Below, piece after piece: positions 37,430 through 48,740 of a stretch of DNA of 64,000 nt. This DNA is from Theropithecus gelada (lineage: Eukaryota > Chordata > Mammalia > Primates > Cercopithecidae), in assembly GCF_003255815.1 (NCBI RefSeq), contig NC_037683.1, forward strand, positions 81,525,790 to 81,589,789, read 5' to 3'. Positions within the stretch are counted from its first letter, which is position 1. Each line of letters begins with the position of its first letter. A program made the translations under genes and the position numbers. A model generated the notes under the pieces. It searched no databases and was not told the DNA's origin. It saw only the letters and a program-made list of their open reading frames with translations.

Positions 37430-37713
37430 CTTTTTTTTAATTTTAGAGATAGGGTCTTACTCTGTCACTCAGGCTGGAATACAGTGGCATGATCATAGCT
37501 CACTGCAGCCTTGAACTCCTGGCCTCAAGCGATCCTCCCACCTCAGCCTCCCAAAGTATCTAGGACTAAAAATTAACACATCTATTAATTTTTGGTAGAG
37601 AGGGGGTCTCGCTATATTGCCCAGGCTGGTCTCAAACTCCTGGCCTCAAGCGATCATCCCACTTTGGCCTCCCAAAGTGTTGGGATTACAGGTGTGAGTC
37701 ACTGCAGTTGGCC
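37430..37713 (-). repeat. Old Alu (AluJ-like), internally deleted
   Basis: Minus-strand copy from AGAGATAGGGTCTTACTCTG to CAGTTGGCC. The middle linker region between the arms is shortened. Confidence 0.88.
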
Positions 37714-39505
37714 TCCATTAAAAATTTTTTTAAAATAACACATATCTCTCTTAGTGGCTGTGTTTTCCCACCTGTGAGAACAGCTGCCTGTTTATTCACT
37801 GGAGAGGTCTAGAACGCTTGGTGATGAGCACCATAGAGAATTCCTGCCATCTCAAACGACATAGTCACTGCATCTAAAAGTAGCCTGATGATGCATCCTG
37901 TGGGGGCAGGTGGGTCCCTCAGACAATAGCGAAGGCTTCCTAAACAATGCAGAGGGGAACAGCCACTTCCAGTCAGTCCTCCTGCTGACCAGACAGCTCC
38001 CACTTCCAGGTTGGTTTGCAAGGGCTACAGCTTGCTTTTCTGTGCCCACTACTTGATACTCGGCTGGTTTATGGGCTGCTCATTTCTCCGTACAAAAGGC
38101 CCTGAAGCCCCTCTGGTAGAACTGGCCAGCGGGAGGAGACTATAGCATCAAGAGACCATCCATAGTTGTGCGAGCAGACTTGCTGGCTTGTATTCTGAGG
38201 CAGAAGCAGCTGGCAGAGGCTATGCGTTACAATCTTAGAAGTTTGTGGTAGGTAGGAACCTTGAGACCATAAGGTCTATCAACTTCATTTATAGGGAAGA
38301 ACTCAAGATCCCAGGGAAGTTCCCAGGGTTGAAACCCTGCCTTACATCCAGAATCCAGATGCCTTCTCACTGCAAACCAGAGCTGCTGGAGGGACCCATG
38401 AAGTGACTTTGAGAGATGGATGACCTGTCTAATAGCATATAAATAAATGTTACGCTTCTGTAGTTTTGCTTAGTTATATATGTACAACTTTTTAGTTTTC
38501 ATCTGTGGATTCAAAGAGGAAGAACTAACTCTTGAAAATAGCAGTTTGCAGAGAGGAAGAGAGGCATGGAGGCACTCCGGGGGTACACAAGACAATCTAT
38601 TGCAGTGCAAGAAGAAAATACTAGAATTGATTCAGATGTATCAAGTTCACTCTTTAAAATTTCTCAGTTATATGTTTTATAATGTAGATAATATGTTAAT
38701 ATGAAAGTACAAAATTAATACATGTCTATAGAGGATTTTTTTTTAACTATCAAAGTATACAATTGAAATGTTTGGATGCAACTGCTTTAAAGTAGATGTG
38801 GCAAATAATTAGCCTACAAGATGAAACCAGACTGTAGTTGTGTTTTAATTATATGGTGTTTCTAAAGGGAATGAGAAAATCTTTAGGGAGTCGGCATATT
38901 ATGCAGAAAAATCTGGGTTTTCAGCTTCTCTTGAAAAAATAGAAAAGACAGTTGACAAAAATGGGCCTGTTTATTTGGATGGCAAGAGTTTGTTGCCAGT
39001 AGTGAGTGCCCCGTTAACATGGTTTACTACAGTCCCCACCACTCCCTATTGTCCCCTGGCACTAAGACTGAGTTTCAGTTGCATTTATCATTGTGTTTCA
39101 ACAGTGGCATACTGGCAAATGTTTAACAAATAATCTCTGGGTGCTGAGGGTGGTGCAAATGTGTAGCATTGGCTGATTTCTACATTGTAAACACTTTCAC
39201 CATGGCCAAATTAAAATTACCAATGTGACTTCACTGAACACAGGGTTAGGAAGAGATGTGCACTGTCAGCTCTCATGAGTTAGTACAGTCACCTCCAGCA
39301 CACCACTGATTTAAGTGTTATTTTTCTTAATGTAGGTCATTTCACTCAATTACCATACATGCCTACTTTAGTAGACATTTGTGTTTGCCTTCTCTATTGT
39401 GGAATAATGACTGCCAAAAGGTTGATAGAAAAAAAATCCAGGAATAGACTCAAATGGTGCCCTTTCTACTACTCCACAGCTGCCCACTGTTAAAAGTATT
39501 TTGGG

Positions 39506-39850
39506 CCGGGAGCAGTGGCTCACGCCTGTAATCCCAGCACGTTGGGAGGCCGATGCGGGCAGATCACGAGGTCAGGAGATCGACACCATCCTGGCTAACA
39601 CAGTGAAATCCTGTCTCTACCAAAAATACAAAAAATTAGACAGGCGTGGTGGGGGACGCCTGTAGTCCCAGCTACCCGGGAGGCTGAGGCAGGAGAATGG
39701 CATGAACCTGGGAGGTGGAGCTTGCAGTGAGCCGAGATGGCGCCACTGCACTCCAGCCTGGGCGACAGGGCGAGACTCCGTGTCAAAAAATAAAATAAAA
39801 TAAAATAAAATAAAATAAAATAAAATAAAATAAAATAAAATAAAATAAAA
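39506..39850 (+). repeat. AluY with expanded TAAAA tail and 15-bp TSD
   Basis: Plus-strand copy from GGCCGGGAGCAGTGGCTC. TAAAAGTATTTTGGG flanks it at 39491-39505 and 39851-39865. It lies about 110 bp downstream (gene direction) of exon c.742-827. Depending on how the duplicated GGG is assigned, the exact 5' end may shift by 1-3 bp. Confidence 0.93.
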
Positions 39851-39856
39851 TAAAAG
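39786..39856 (+). repeat. (TAAAA)n microsatellite
   Basis: About 14 uninterrupted TAAAA units grown from the Alu tail. In the DOCK8 transcript this is a TTTTA run. Confidence 0.97.
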
Positions 39857-39964
39857 TATTTTGGGAGCTCCTTTCTGATTTAAGCTCTGACAATAAAGAC
39901 AACATCTGTATGTAAAAGGCAAGATACATCTCAAAGTAGTGGTAGTGTGTTTGTTGATACTTAC

Positions 39965-40050
39965 TTCAAGGTCAGCAACTTGACCAATATTCTGTTGCCC
40001 AGGTGTTCCTTGGGACATTCTGGTACTGGACGTATTTCCACAGCATCCTC
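39965..40050 (-). CDS. DOCK8: DOCK8 coding exon c.742-827 (probably exon 7)
   Basis: This 86-nt exon encodes EDAVEIRPVPECPKEHLG followed by NRILVKLLTL and the first two bases of a Lys codon (about residues 248-276). The acceptor is AATAG|GAGGAT and the donor TTGAA|GTAAGT, a near-consensus 5' splice site. The ECPKEHLG motif is shared with DOCK7, but the neighbouring exons fix the gene as DOCK8. It is phase 0 in and phase 2 out; together with the next exon (67 nt) it adds up to 153 nt, so the pair could be skipped without a frameshift although either one alone could not. A young Alu with a long TAAAA tail sits about 110 bp downstream of the donor in gene direction. Confidence 0.97.
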
Positions 40051-41285
40051 CTATTATTAATCACATCATAAGGAAATCATTAGTGAATTCCACGAGGAGT
40101 TCCAATTAGAGTTAACCCAGGGAAGGGAAGGCTACCCTCCACGGATCAAGTTAACTTAGGTTTGCTTTTTTTTCCTAACACTCTGCCTTTTATGAGAAAG
40201 TTTGTCTTCCAACCCCCAACCGCAAAGTCAGAATTTACAGCAAACAGTTTCTCCTTTTAGAAACCCAAGCATTTAAGACAAAGAGACTGAAGCAGGAAGG
40301 AAGGAAATGTGAACATGGATATGGCTTAGTAACATCCACCAGATGGCATTGCAAAATCTTATACCTATTGTTGATGTTTTTGTGTGTTTTTTGCCCACTC
40401 TTGTTACACATTTGGAATATTTCTCCTGTCAAGGGCTTTACTAGTAAGTATGTGAGTTTCAGATTTGAAATCTGAGTCAGAATGGTTCACTTAAGGCTGT
40501 AAACCATCGATCCTATAATACAGACTCACTTTCTCAGTTCACTGTTTTCTTAAACAGATGATAGAGACTTGGGGTTGAATTGACAAGTTCTAGACAGGCT
40601 TATGCAGTTAGAGCTTGCTAAAGTGCTAGGTATATGAAATTTAGTAATGACAAATTAAGAGCTCTCTACCTGTTTATTTTGCCACACAGAAACTGAAGAC
40701 TTAAAGAGAAATATCAAGTCCCTATTGTAACTTTAATATCTGCATCTGAACTATCGTTCTATGTTAATTATATTCATGTATGCAAAAATAAGCAATGCAA
40801 ATCCTTGAAAACAGTAATTCCCACTCTTGCAGTATGCTTTCCAAACACTGATGAGTGCTCTGCCGATTGCAAGGGTCCAAAGAAAAGGGTCACATCTCAC
40901 TGTCTTTTCCTGGGAGCCTTCCACTGAATACCCCATGGCAAGCCTAACATTCTTGCAAATAGCAGTAAAGTCACCTTCCTGGTAAATGTGTACTCACTTT
41001 GGTGGAATGATCAATGTGGTAAGCTCATCATTACTCCAACTTCTCCCTGTGGTCCCCATTCCTTGTGGTTACGGTTGGCCATGTTGATGGGTGGAATGGC
41101 TGAGTTTATTTCAGAGGAGAAATTGTTTTGATGCCTACTCGCTCAGGGCTATCTAGACCTTTTAGGATCATTGGAACAGGCATATCTAAAGGGATGATCT
41201 CCCTAACTGGAAAACAACCTGAAGGTAGAGACACTCATGGAATTCTAGGACTGCCTTTGGTCTAGATTCTAATTTTTGAAATCCT
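40051..41285. other. Intronic stretch with no recognised feature
   Basis: No exon, RNA gene or named repeat was recognised between exon c.742-827 and the old L1-like piece. Confidence 0.45.
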
Positions 41286-41740
41286 TTTAAAAAAGATTTT
41301 CATTTGGAAAATTTTAAACATACACAAAAGTTGAGAGAGTAATGCAATGAATCACCATTCACCCATCACCTAGCTTCGACAAGTTTAATTCATGGGCATT
41401 CTGGTTTCATCTATTTACCTACTTACTACCTTTCTAGCTCAATACTGGATTACTTAGAAGCAACTTCCCAGAGACCATATACATATATAAATATTTCAGT
41501 ACATATCTTTAAAAGCTAAAGACTTTTAAAAACATATAGCAATCCCATTATTATGCCTAAAAATTAATAATAATTTCTTATTGCCACTAAATAATTTTTG
41601 TCAGTTTCAAATTTCCCTGTCTCAATTTGTTTTACTGTTGTTTTGTTAAATCAAGATCCAAACAAGGTCCCCATATGACATTTGGATGATGTATTTCCTA
41701 AGTCTCTTCTAAGCTATATGAATTTCTTCAGGCTTTATAG
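41285..41740. mobile_element. Ancient L1M-type non-coding fragment
   Basis: GAAAATTTTAAACATACACA, CACCATTCACCCATCACCTA, CAAGATCCAAACAAGGTCCC and CTAAGTCTCTTCTAAGC match a common old L1 3'-region pattern. Orientation and subfamily were not resolved. Confidence 0.55.
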
Positions 41741-43010
41741 CTAACTGAAATGGGAGCTAATTCCCAAGCAAGCAGAAAGTGGAAATGTGAAACATTAATG
41801 GCTACCTCTTGTTTTCATCATCCTAAAGATATGTATAAATGAAGGGAATGAACGAGATAATGAGAGAGAAAGAGACGGTATGAGAGAGATTATATTCTTT
41901 CATTTACTGTCCCAACGGTCTGGAGGTCAACTTCACATTTGCCTCCCTGTGATTTCCTTAGTTGAGCCAAGAAGTACTCCCCCAACATTTTTTCTGAATT
42001 GGTTTTAGTTGGGTTCTGTCACTTGTAACCAAGAGCCTCAGCAAACTTTTCTATGATTTGGAGTATTAGTGGAATCTTTCTTAGGGATTGACATAGAATG
42101 CCTTTTGTAGAATCACCACCTTTTGTAGAATCCGAATGAATTAGGGGAAGAACTTCCCTTATAGAAGCTTGGTGGTTAAGACCAACTTTTGCTTCTCCTG
42201 TAGACTCTGCCATAACTTGGATATACTAGTTTACCTCTCTTCTAACTTTCCTTACAGGGAAATCAAGTAATGATAATATTTAAAAATCTGATTATGTCAT
42301 CAAAAAAACCAGCATTTGTAATCATGTCAGAGTAGGTAGAACTTTCTTCCACAGAACTTTCTTTGGAGAAAGTGCAAATTATAAGTACAAATGCAATTTC
42401 TGTGACAACAGCTTCAAAATATTAAAGGGCTGGTATAGAGGTCCTCAAGCATTTTAGACATGCCAATTTACAAATAACTGGTACACTCATTACAAATCAC
42501 TTCTCTCTACTCAATAAAATTAGGCCCCATTAGGCCTGCTACTAGATTATAACTTTCAGTCCCAATGGAGTGTCTGCATTGTTTCAAAGATCATAAAACA
42601 AAGTTCCTCTAAAACCAGGCTATGTTTCATTATTTTAATCAGTTCAGATGGAACATTCTCCCATCTAATACCACCAGGGAGACATTGACAAGCAAATGTC
42701 TCACTGGACATATTCTCTGCATCCTCTAATTGTTCTCTCTCTTCTGGCATCCGCTTTGGATCCCTCTATTACATGTTTGGATCCCTCTATCACAGAAATG
42801 AGAAGAAGAGGGAGGAAAGCAGAGGCCAAATCAGTCTGATATAACATATCTTGACAAATCTGGTAAAAAGTCTTAATGTTGTAGATGGAAACTAAAAAGT
42901 TACATGATATTTAAAAATATCATCTTTAGATTTCAGTTATGTGTGCTAACATACCAGATAGTCATATGTATGTAGATACATAAACAAGGGAACATGAACT
43001 TTGTAGTTAA
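41740..43010. other. Intronic stretch with short local duplications
   Basis: No gene was recognised. CTTTTGTAGAATC occurs twice near 42101-42132, and a 21-bp unit (TTTGGATCCCTCTATTACAT start) is tandemly repeated at 42755-42796. Confidence 0.5.
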
Positions 43011-43139
43011 CAAGTTAGGGCCCCATTTTATAATTTAATTTATCTGTTGAATCTTGAAAAAGTTCTTCAGCCTAATGCTTGCTTTCTAATGTGAGGAATG
43101 GAGATGATGATATTGCTCACATTATTCATACTTTATTAA

Positions 43140-43560
43140 TTTATTTTTTTAATTGACAAATAGTAATTGTCTACAGCTATGGGGTACAGTGTAATGGTTT
43201 GATCTATGTATACATTGTATAAAGATTAAATCAAATAATGTTTTGATGTTTGTATACATTGCAGAAAGATTAAATCAAGCTAATTAACGTTATCTATCAC
43301 CTCACCAACTTACCTTTTGTGTGTGTGTGATGAAACATTAAAAATCTTTCTTAAAAGCAGTTTTGAAATACACATTATTATTAACTCTGGTCACTATGCA
43401 GTGCAACAGGTCACTAAAACATATTCCTCCAGTCTGAGACTTTGCAGCCTTTGAGAAACACCTCTCCCTCTCCCCACAGCCCCTGGTAACCACCTTTCTA
43501 CTCTGTTTCTATGAGATCCACTTTTTTAGATTCTATATATAAGTGGGATAATTTATTTTT
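43140..43560 (-). mobile_element. L1M/L1MA 3'UTR fragment
   Basis: TTGACAAATAGTAATTGTCT, TATGGGGTACAGTG and CAGCCCCTGGTAACCACCTT are the complement of an L1 3'UTR. A diverged 44-bp internal duplication (GTATACATTG..AAAGATTAAATCAA) spans 43209-43284. Confidence 0.75.
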
Positions 43561-44908
43561 ATAATTTGCCTCATTCAGAAGAACATTTGGGGCTGCTGAC
43601 AAAAACTGCAAATAAAATAAAAATAGATGAGGAAACCAAGGTGCTTAGAAAATCAGGATAAGAAAAGAAAGCTGGAGTAAATTCAGGACACCAATCAGCA
43701 AGCTGCCACGTTTGGTGAAGGTGGACAGAAATTTGCTCGAAGTAAAGAATTTAAGAGAGTTAGTTACAAAATGAGCACAATCTCTAAGTGTTCATATTAT
43801 CTCAGCAGAAGCGCGCTTCTTTCTCTGAAGACTTGAAGGCTAGTTATCCTTTAGATCGTCAAAGAGGAAGGTGCTAGATGGTGAGTAGGTCAATGTCAAC
43901 AATAGTATTTCCATGTGGACATGATATCCTACCTCACGACTGCTGTTTCCTTTATTGTCCTCCTTGCTGACCAGTGGTGAGCTCACTGAAGGGCAGGTTA
44001 GCAAACACCATCCAGAAGGGTGGGGGTATCAGGCTCTCTGATTGCCTTGCTTAATCCAACGATCGAATTTCAAATATTTAGAGGCATGGATAGATAGAAT
44101 ATCTTTTATGCAACGTTTCCTCAAATCTATTTCTTGCAACTGAACTTTTAATACAATTTGGACAGCAGAGATATAGCAGTAATCTGTTCTGCCAAGACCC
44201 AGAATCGGAGATAACCTCACATGCAGAGGGGAAAACAGAGAGCCTTCTATACAGTACGAGGAGTTCAGACAGACACAAAGCTTCAATAATGGTCACCTCT
44301 CATTGCATCCAAAGTGCCCCAGGCAGTGACCACAGGCAAAGTCCACATTATCCTATTGTTGTCGGTCAGCTCCAATAAATGAAGAAGTACACAATCAAGA
44401 TCCCAAAGTCCTACACATTGGGAGCATGGACTGTGATTATCTTAGCTTGAAATGTTTTCAAAGCAGGTCTCTCTGGTTGCTCATAGAGATCATTAAAAAG
44501 AAAGTAGCAAAGTGTTAAAGAACATCAAAGTTTAAGTAACGTATGTCTCAATGGATTAGTGGCCACATACCCTCAAATAATAGGATGGTTTGACTTGCTG
44601 GGTATGATTACTACATGTAGACTCTTGAAACGTTCAGGGATTAAATGAGATGCTCTTAGTGAACATATTTTGTAAAGTGCTATGAAAATTCCAGTTGTTA
44701 TTATTATCAGAATCCCATCTGCACGATCATCAATATTGGCTCTACTACGACACACAGGCTTGCCTGAGTGAAAAGCAAGGCTCCAGAAATCATACAAGTG
44801 AGCCCTGATATCATGGGCTGTTGTACAGTAATAATGAACAACACAATTGTCCACATGACTCTCAGAGTCTTCACTGAGATTCTCCAGTGTGGAGACAGCG
44901 GCACCCAC
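43560..44908. other. Intronic stretch with no recognised feature
   Basis: Intron just 3' (gene direction) of exon c.529-741. Open frames at 44029-44296 have no recognisable product. Confidence 0.45.
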
Positions 44909-45121
44909 CTCGTCCACTGACGGGTAAAGGGCAAAGAGCTCGGCCTGCCGATTGGTCCTCCGGGCCTCCTCGTTCTGCTTCTCAAAGTCCTCGGCACTCA
45001 CTTGCTCCAGGAGGTTTTCTAGCCGCTTGTCAGGCTGCAGGCTACGGAGGTCAAAGTCACAGGCAGTGACGGGGCCTTTCCCAGACACATCGCACAGCAC
45101 GTTTAAGTGGCGGGGGCCTGC
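44909..45121 (-). CDS. DOCK8: DOCK8 coding exon c.529-741 (probably exon 6)
   Basis: This 213-nt exon of exactly 71 codons (phase 0 at both ends) begins AGPRHLNVLCDVSGKG and ends ELFALYPSVDE (about residues 177-247). The acceptor is CACAG|GCAGGC and the donor GACGAG|GTGGGT. The segment SAEDFEKQNEEARRTNRQ is a charged, probably helical stretch well conserved across DOCK6/7/8. The open frame continues past both splice sites by chance to 208 codons, so the longer reading frame should not be taken as a protein. One difference from the human protein as I recall it is Glu for Gln in ENLLEQ. The exon is followed on the gene's 3' side by a 4.9-kb intron and preceded by an Alu-packed 3.6-kb intron. 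Confidence 0.97.
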
Positions 45122-45521
45122 CTGTGAGAGAAAACAGTGGGTCTTTGTGAGAGAGACAGCGAGTCTAAAATGAGAACTGAAGAATCTTGGATGTCTCAAG
45201 ACTGCTCCAATTTGGGACTACAGAATCTCAGCCAGGCCTCAAGTCTTCTGAAGAAACTGGGGATTTGAGAAGAATGACATCTTAGCTCCCTGGCTGGACT
45301 ATTCTAAAATTAAATGTCTCCTTCTCACCTGAAGCAGGTAGTTACTCGTCATATGCAGACAAACCAGTCCTGAGGAAAGGACTAAAAACAGCTCTACATT
45401 CCTATTGGTTGTTGGCTTGTTCTTTCCTGGGGCTGGGGGGCCAAGCCTCTTAATGAACCATGCTCATGTCTCACACTAGAGCAAAACAGAACTGGAGGAA
45501 GGTGTAACAAAAAGGAGATTG

Positions 45522-45771
45522 GGCCAGGTGCAGTGGTTTATGCCTTTAATCCCAGTACTTTGGGTAGACAAGGTGGGAGGATTGCTTGAGGCCAGGAGTT
45601 CAAGACTAGCCTGGGCAACACAATGAGACTCAGTCCCTAAAAAAAAAAAAATGGCAAAACTTAGCCAGGCATGGTGGTGTGCACCCACAGTCTTAGCTAC
45701 TTGGGAGGTTTAGGTAGGAAGACTGCTTGAAGCCCACCCAGGAGTTCAAGGCTGCAGTGAGATATGATTAC
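45522..45771 (+). repeat. Old Alu, 3' end lost at the neighbouring Alu
   Basis: Plus-strand AluJ-like copy from GGGCCAGGTGCAGTGG. It stops at GATATGATTACC where the inverted Alu begins. Its missing right end is not found beyond that Alu. Confidence 0.88.
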
Positions 45772-45775
45772 CACT

Positions 45776-46070
45776 TTTTTTTTTTTTTTAAACCGAGTCT
45801 TGCTGCAACACCTAGGCTTGAGTGCTATGGTGCCATCTCAGCTCACTGCAACCTCCGCCTCCTGGGTTCAAGTGATTCTCCTGCATCAGCCTCCCTAGTA
45901 GCTGGGATGACAGGCATCTACCACCACATCCGGCTAATTTTTGTATTTTTAGTAGAGATGGGGTTTCACCATATTGCCCAGGCTGGTCTCAAATTCCTGA
46001 CCTTAGGTGATCTGCCCCTGTCAACCTCCCAAAGTGCTGGGATTACAGGGGTGAGCCACTGCGCCTGGCC
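45776..46070 (-). repeat. Alu, inverted against its neighbour
   Basis: Minus-strand full-length copy from poly-T and AAACCGAGTCTTGCTG to GCGCCTGGCC. Confidence 0.92.
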
Positions 46071-46314
46071 CCATTTAAGTCTTTAATCCATTTTGGCTGC
46101 TACAATATGATCACAAGTGACATCCTATCATGCTTTGCCATATTGTTTTGATAGAAGCAAGTCCCAGGTCCCACCCACAGTCGGGGATGAACATCACAAA
46201 GGTGTGAATGTCACAGGCCCAGACAACCATAGAATCTGTCAGGCACACTAATTTTCTGATAATAATTTAAAGTTCACATCTAGCTTCTGTAATAATGTAC
46301 TATTTTTAAAATAT

Positions 46315-46612
46315 TGGGCTCATGCCTGTAATCCCAGCACTTTGGGAGGCCGAGGTGGGCGGATCACCTGAGGTCAGGAGTTCAAGACCAGCCTGGCCAA
46401 CATGATGAAACCCCATCTCTACTAAAAATACAAAACAATTAGCCGGGCGTGGTCGCTGGTGCCTGTAACCCCAGCTGCTTGGGAGGCTGAGGCAGGAGAA
46501 TCACTTGAACCTGGGAGGCAGAGGTTGCAATGAGCTGAGATTATGCCACTGCACTCTAGCCTCGGTAACAAGAGTGAGACTCCATCTCAAAAAATAAGTA
46601 AATAAATACATT
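46315..46612 (+). repeat. Alu, slightly 5'-truncated
   Basis: Plus-strand copy beginning at GGGCTCATGCCTGTAATCCC. The tail ends AATAAGTAAATAAATAC. Confidence 0.92.
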
Positions 46613-46763
46613 AATGTATTAACTTTTTAAAACTGTAAAAATCAATAGAGAAAAAGATTATAAATGACCCTACAAGTTACTAATTTCTTTGTGAAAAAAT
46701 TTTTTAAAGTTTGGCCAGTTCTAATTATTGTGCTTCTAAAGTTAAAGTATATTTAATAAAGCT

Positions 46764-47082
46764 GGCCGGGCGCGGTGGCTCAAGCCTGTAATCCCAGCAC
46801 TTTGGGAGGCCGAGACGGGCGGATCACAAGGTCAGGAGATCGAGACCATCCTGGCTAACACGGCGAAACCCCGTCTCTACTAAAAACACAAAAAATTAGC
46901 CGGGCGAGGTGGCGGCGCCTGTGGTCCCAGCTACTCGGGAGGCTGAGGCAGGAGAATGGCGGGAACCCGGGAGGCGGAGCTTGCAGTGAGCTGAGATCCG
47001 GCCACTGCACTCCAGCCTGGGCGACAGAGTGAGACTCCGTCTCAAAAAAAAAAAAAAAAACAAAAACAAAAAAAAAAACAAA
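46764..47082 (+). repeat. Young Old World monkey AluY with 15-bp TSD
   Basis: Near-consensus plus-strand copy. It has GGCTCAAGCCTGTAATCCC at the 5' end, GCCGGGCGAGGTGGCGG, and GAGATCCGGCCACTGCACTC in the right arm. ATATTTAATAAAGCT flanks it at 46749-46763 and 47083-47097. Confidence 0.95.
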
Positions 47083-47111
47083 ATATTTAATAAAGCTAAC
47101 AGGAAAGATTG

Positions 47112-47410
47112 AATTTTTTTTCTTTTTTTAGATGGAGTTTTACTCTTTTTGGCTAGGCTGGAGTGCAATGGCACAATCTTAGCTCACTGCTGCCTCTACC
47201 TCCCGGGTTCAAGTGATTCTCCTGCCTCAGCCTCCTGAGTAGCTGGGATTACAGGCACGTGCCTCCACGCCTGGCTAATTTTGTATTTTTAGTAGGGACG
47301 GGGTTTCACCATGTTGGCCAGGCTGGTCTTGAACTCCTGACCTCAAGTGATCCACCTGCCTTAGCCTCCCAAAGTGCTGAGATTACAGGCATAAACCACC
47401 ACGACCGGCC
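47112..47410 (-). repeat. Alu, inverted against the young AluY
   Basis: Minus-strand diverged copy from TTTTTTTAGATGGAGTTTTA to CACGACCGGCC. Confidence 0.9.
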
Positions 47411-47427
47411 ACGATGACTTCTTCTGC

Positions 47428-47490
47428 AATCCAGCCTGGGTGACAAAGTGAGACCCTGTCTCATTAATTAATTAATTCATTCATTCACAA
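47428..47490 (+). repeat. Alu 3'-end scrap
   Basis: CAATCCAGCCTGGGTGACAA and AGTGAGACCCTGTCTCATTA are the last 60 bases of a plus-strand Alu with an ATTAATTAATTCATTC tail. Confidence 0.8.
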
Positions 47491-47494
47491 ATAG

Positions 47495-47650
47495 ATAGGA
47501 GACTCTACCCATTAAACAACAGTTTCCCACTCCTCCCTCCCCCAGCCCCTGGCAACCACGTTTTGTTTATCCATTCATTATGGATGGACACTTGGGTTGC
47601 TTCTACCTTTTGGCTACTGTGAATAATGCTGCTGTGAACATAGGTGCATA
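47495..47650 (-). mobile_element. L1M fragment
   Basis: CCAGCCCCTGGCAACCACG, ATGGATGGACACTTGGGTTG and GTGAATAATGCTGCTGTGAA are complement of an L1 ORF2-end/3' region. Confidence 0.7.
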
Positions 47651-47652
47651 GA

Positions 47653-47845
47653 GCTTAACTTTTGGAAACATGAAATTTATTTGGCTACTGTTCTTTGGCT
47701 GTTTTATGCAAATGAAGGCTTCGTTTCTTTCTGTCTTCTATTTGTTAGAGTGTTTGCTGGAGTTCTTCAAATGACCCCAGGCATTTAAAAAATTAGTTAC
47801 AGAATAGTGTTAAAAGTTCATTTCACAATATGTACACTTTAACTT
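47653..47845 (+). repeat. Copy A of an unidentified diverged direct repeat
   Basis: This segment (GCTTAACTTTTGGAAACATG ... TTAGTTACAGAATAGTGTTA ... CACAATATGTACACTTTAA) is clearly homologous by eye to 55337-55546. I do not recognise the family. Confidence 0.75.
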
Positions 47846-47885
47846 GAATTTTAAACTGTAATCACTTTATAAGAATAATGACAAC

Positions 47886-48163
47886 CAACTGGGCGCAGTG
47901 GCTCACACCTGTAATACCAGCACTTTTGTAGACTGAGATGGGTGGATCACCAGGTCAAGAGATCGACCCCATCTCTACTAAAAATACAAAAAGAAATTAG
48001 CCGGGCGTGGCGGCAGGCGCCTGTAGTCCCAGCTACTCGGGAGGCTGAGGCAGGAAAATGGCGTGAACCCAGGAGGCGGAGCTTGCAGTGAGCCTAGATG
48101 GCACCACTGCACTCCAGTCTGGGTGACAGAGCGAGACTCTGTCTCAAAAAAAAAAAAAAAAAA
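47886..48163 (+). repeat. Alu, internally deleted, with 15-bp TSD
   Basis: Plus-strand copy from CAACTGGGCGCAGTGG-type 5' end to an A20 tail. It lacks the AGACCATCCTGGCTAAC segment. AAGAATAATGACAAC flanks it at 47871-47885 and 48164-48178. Confidence 0.92.
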
Positions 48164-48184
48164 AAGAATAATGACAACAACAAT

Positions 48185-48395
48185 AACAGTGGCCAGCATT
48201 TACTAGGCACTAAGTGTACTTGGCATTATTCTAATTCTTTATGGATATTAACTCATTTAATACTCAAATAACCTCATGAGTTAGTATTATCATCCTTGTT
48301 TCCCAGGAGAGGAAACTGAAGCCCAGTAAGTTTAATTATCCTGCCTGAAGTTAGAGAGTTAGCACATGGTAGAATCACTAGGAGAATGCAGTATT
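48185..48395 (+). mobile_element. MIR
   Basis: CAGCATTTACTAGGCACTAA, AACTCATTTAATACTCAAAT and AGAGGAAACTGAAGCCCAGT follow MIR consensus order over most of its length. Confidence 0.75.
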
Positions 48396-48740
48396 CTGGC
48401 CTCAGCATGGAGCTTTTCATTACTCTGTAGTTTGCCTTAGGGGCACCAAGAGTCTCTGCAGGAATTGTTCTAGGGATGGGCCCAAGGTGTCTCTGTCCCC
48501 CAATTAGAACTTTTCCACTTTTTTCTATGTTAATCATTAGGTTTCTGGGTTTTCATTTGAACACCAATTTCTGTAGCTACAAATAAATTTGAAAAAAATA
48601 TATCACTGACTCAGATGGTAAAGTTCCTCCTACTCAAACTTTCTGTGTGTCTATCCTTTATTCGAGTTTGTAAAATTGACAGCATGCCCTGGGCAGAAGA
48701 GTCCAGTAACCTGGTAACTGTGTTTGTTGATAGGAAATAC

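Noticed and set aside
44573..45199. 208-codon minus-strand frame
   Set aside because: Only 44909-45121 is coding; the rest is read-through of the flanking introns beyond clear AG and GT splice sites.
45727..46086. 119-codon frame
   Set aside because: Alu-derived, with a poly-Phe start from the poly-T tail.
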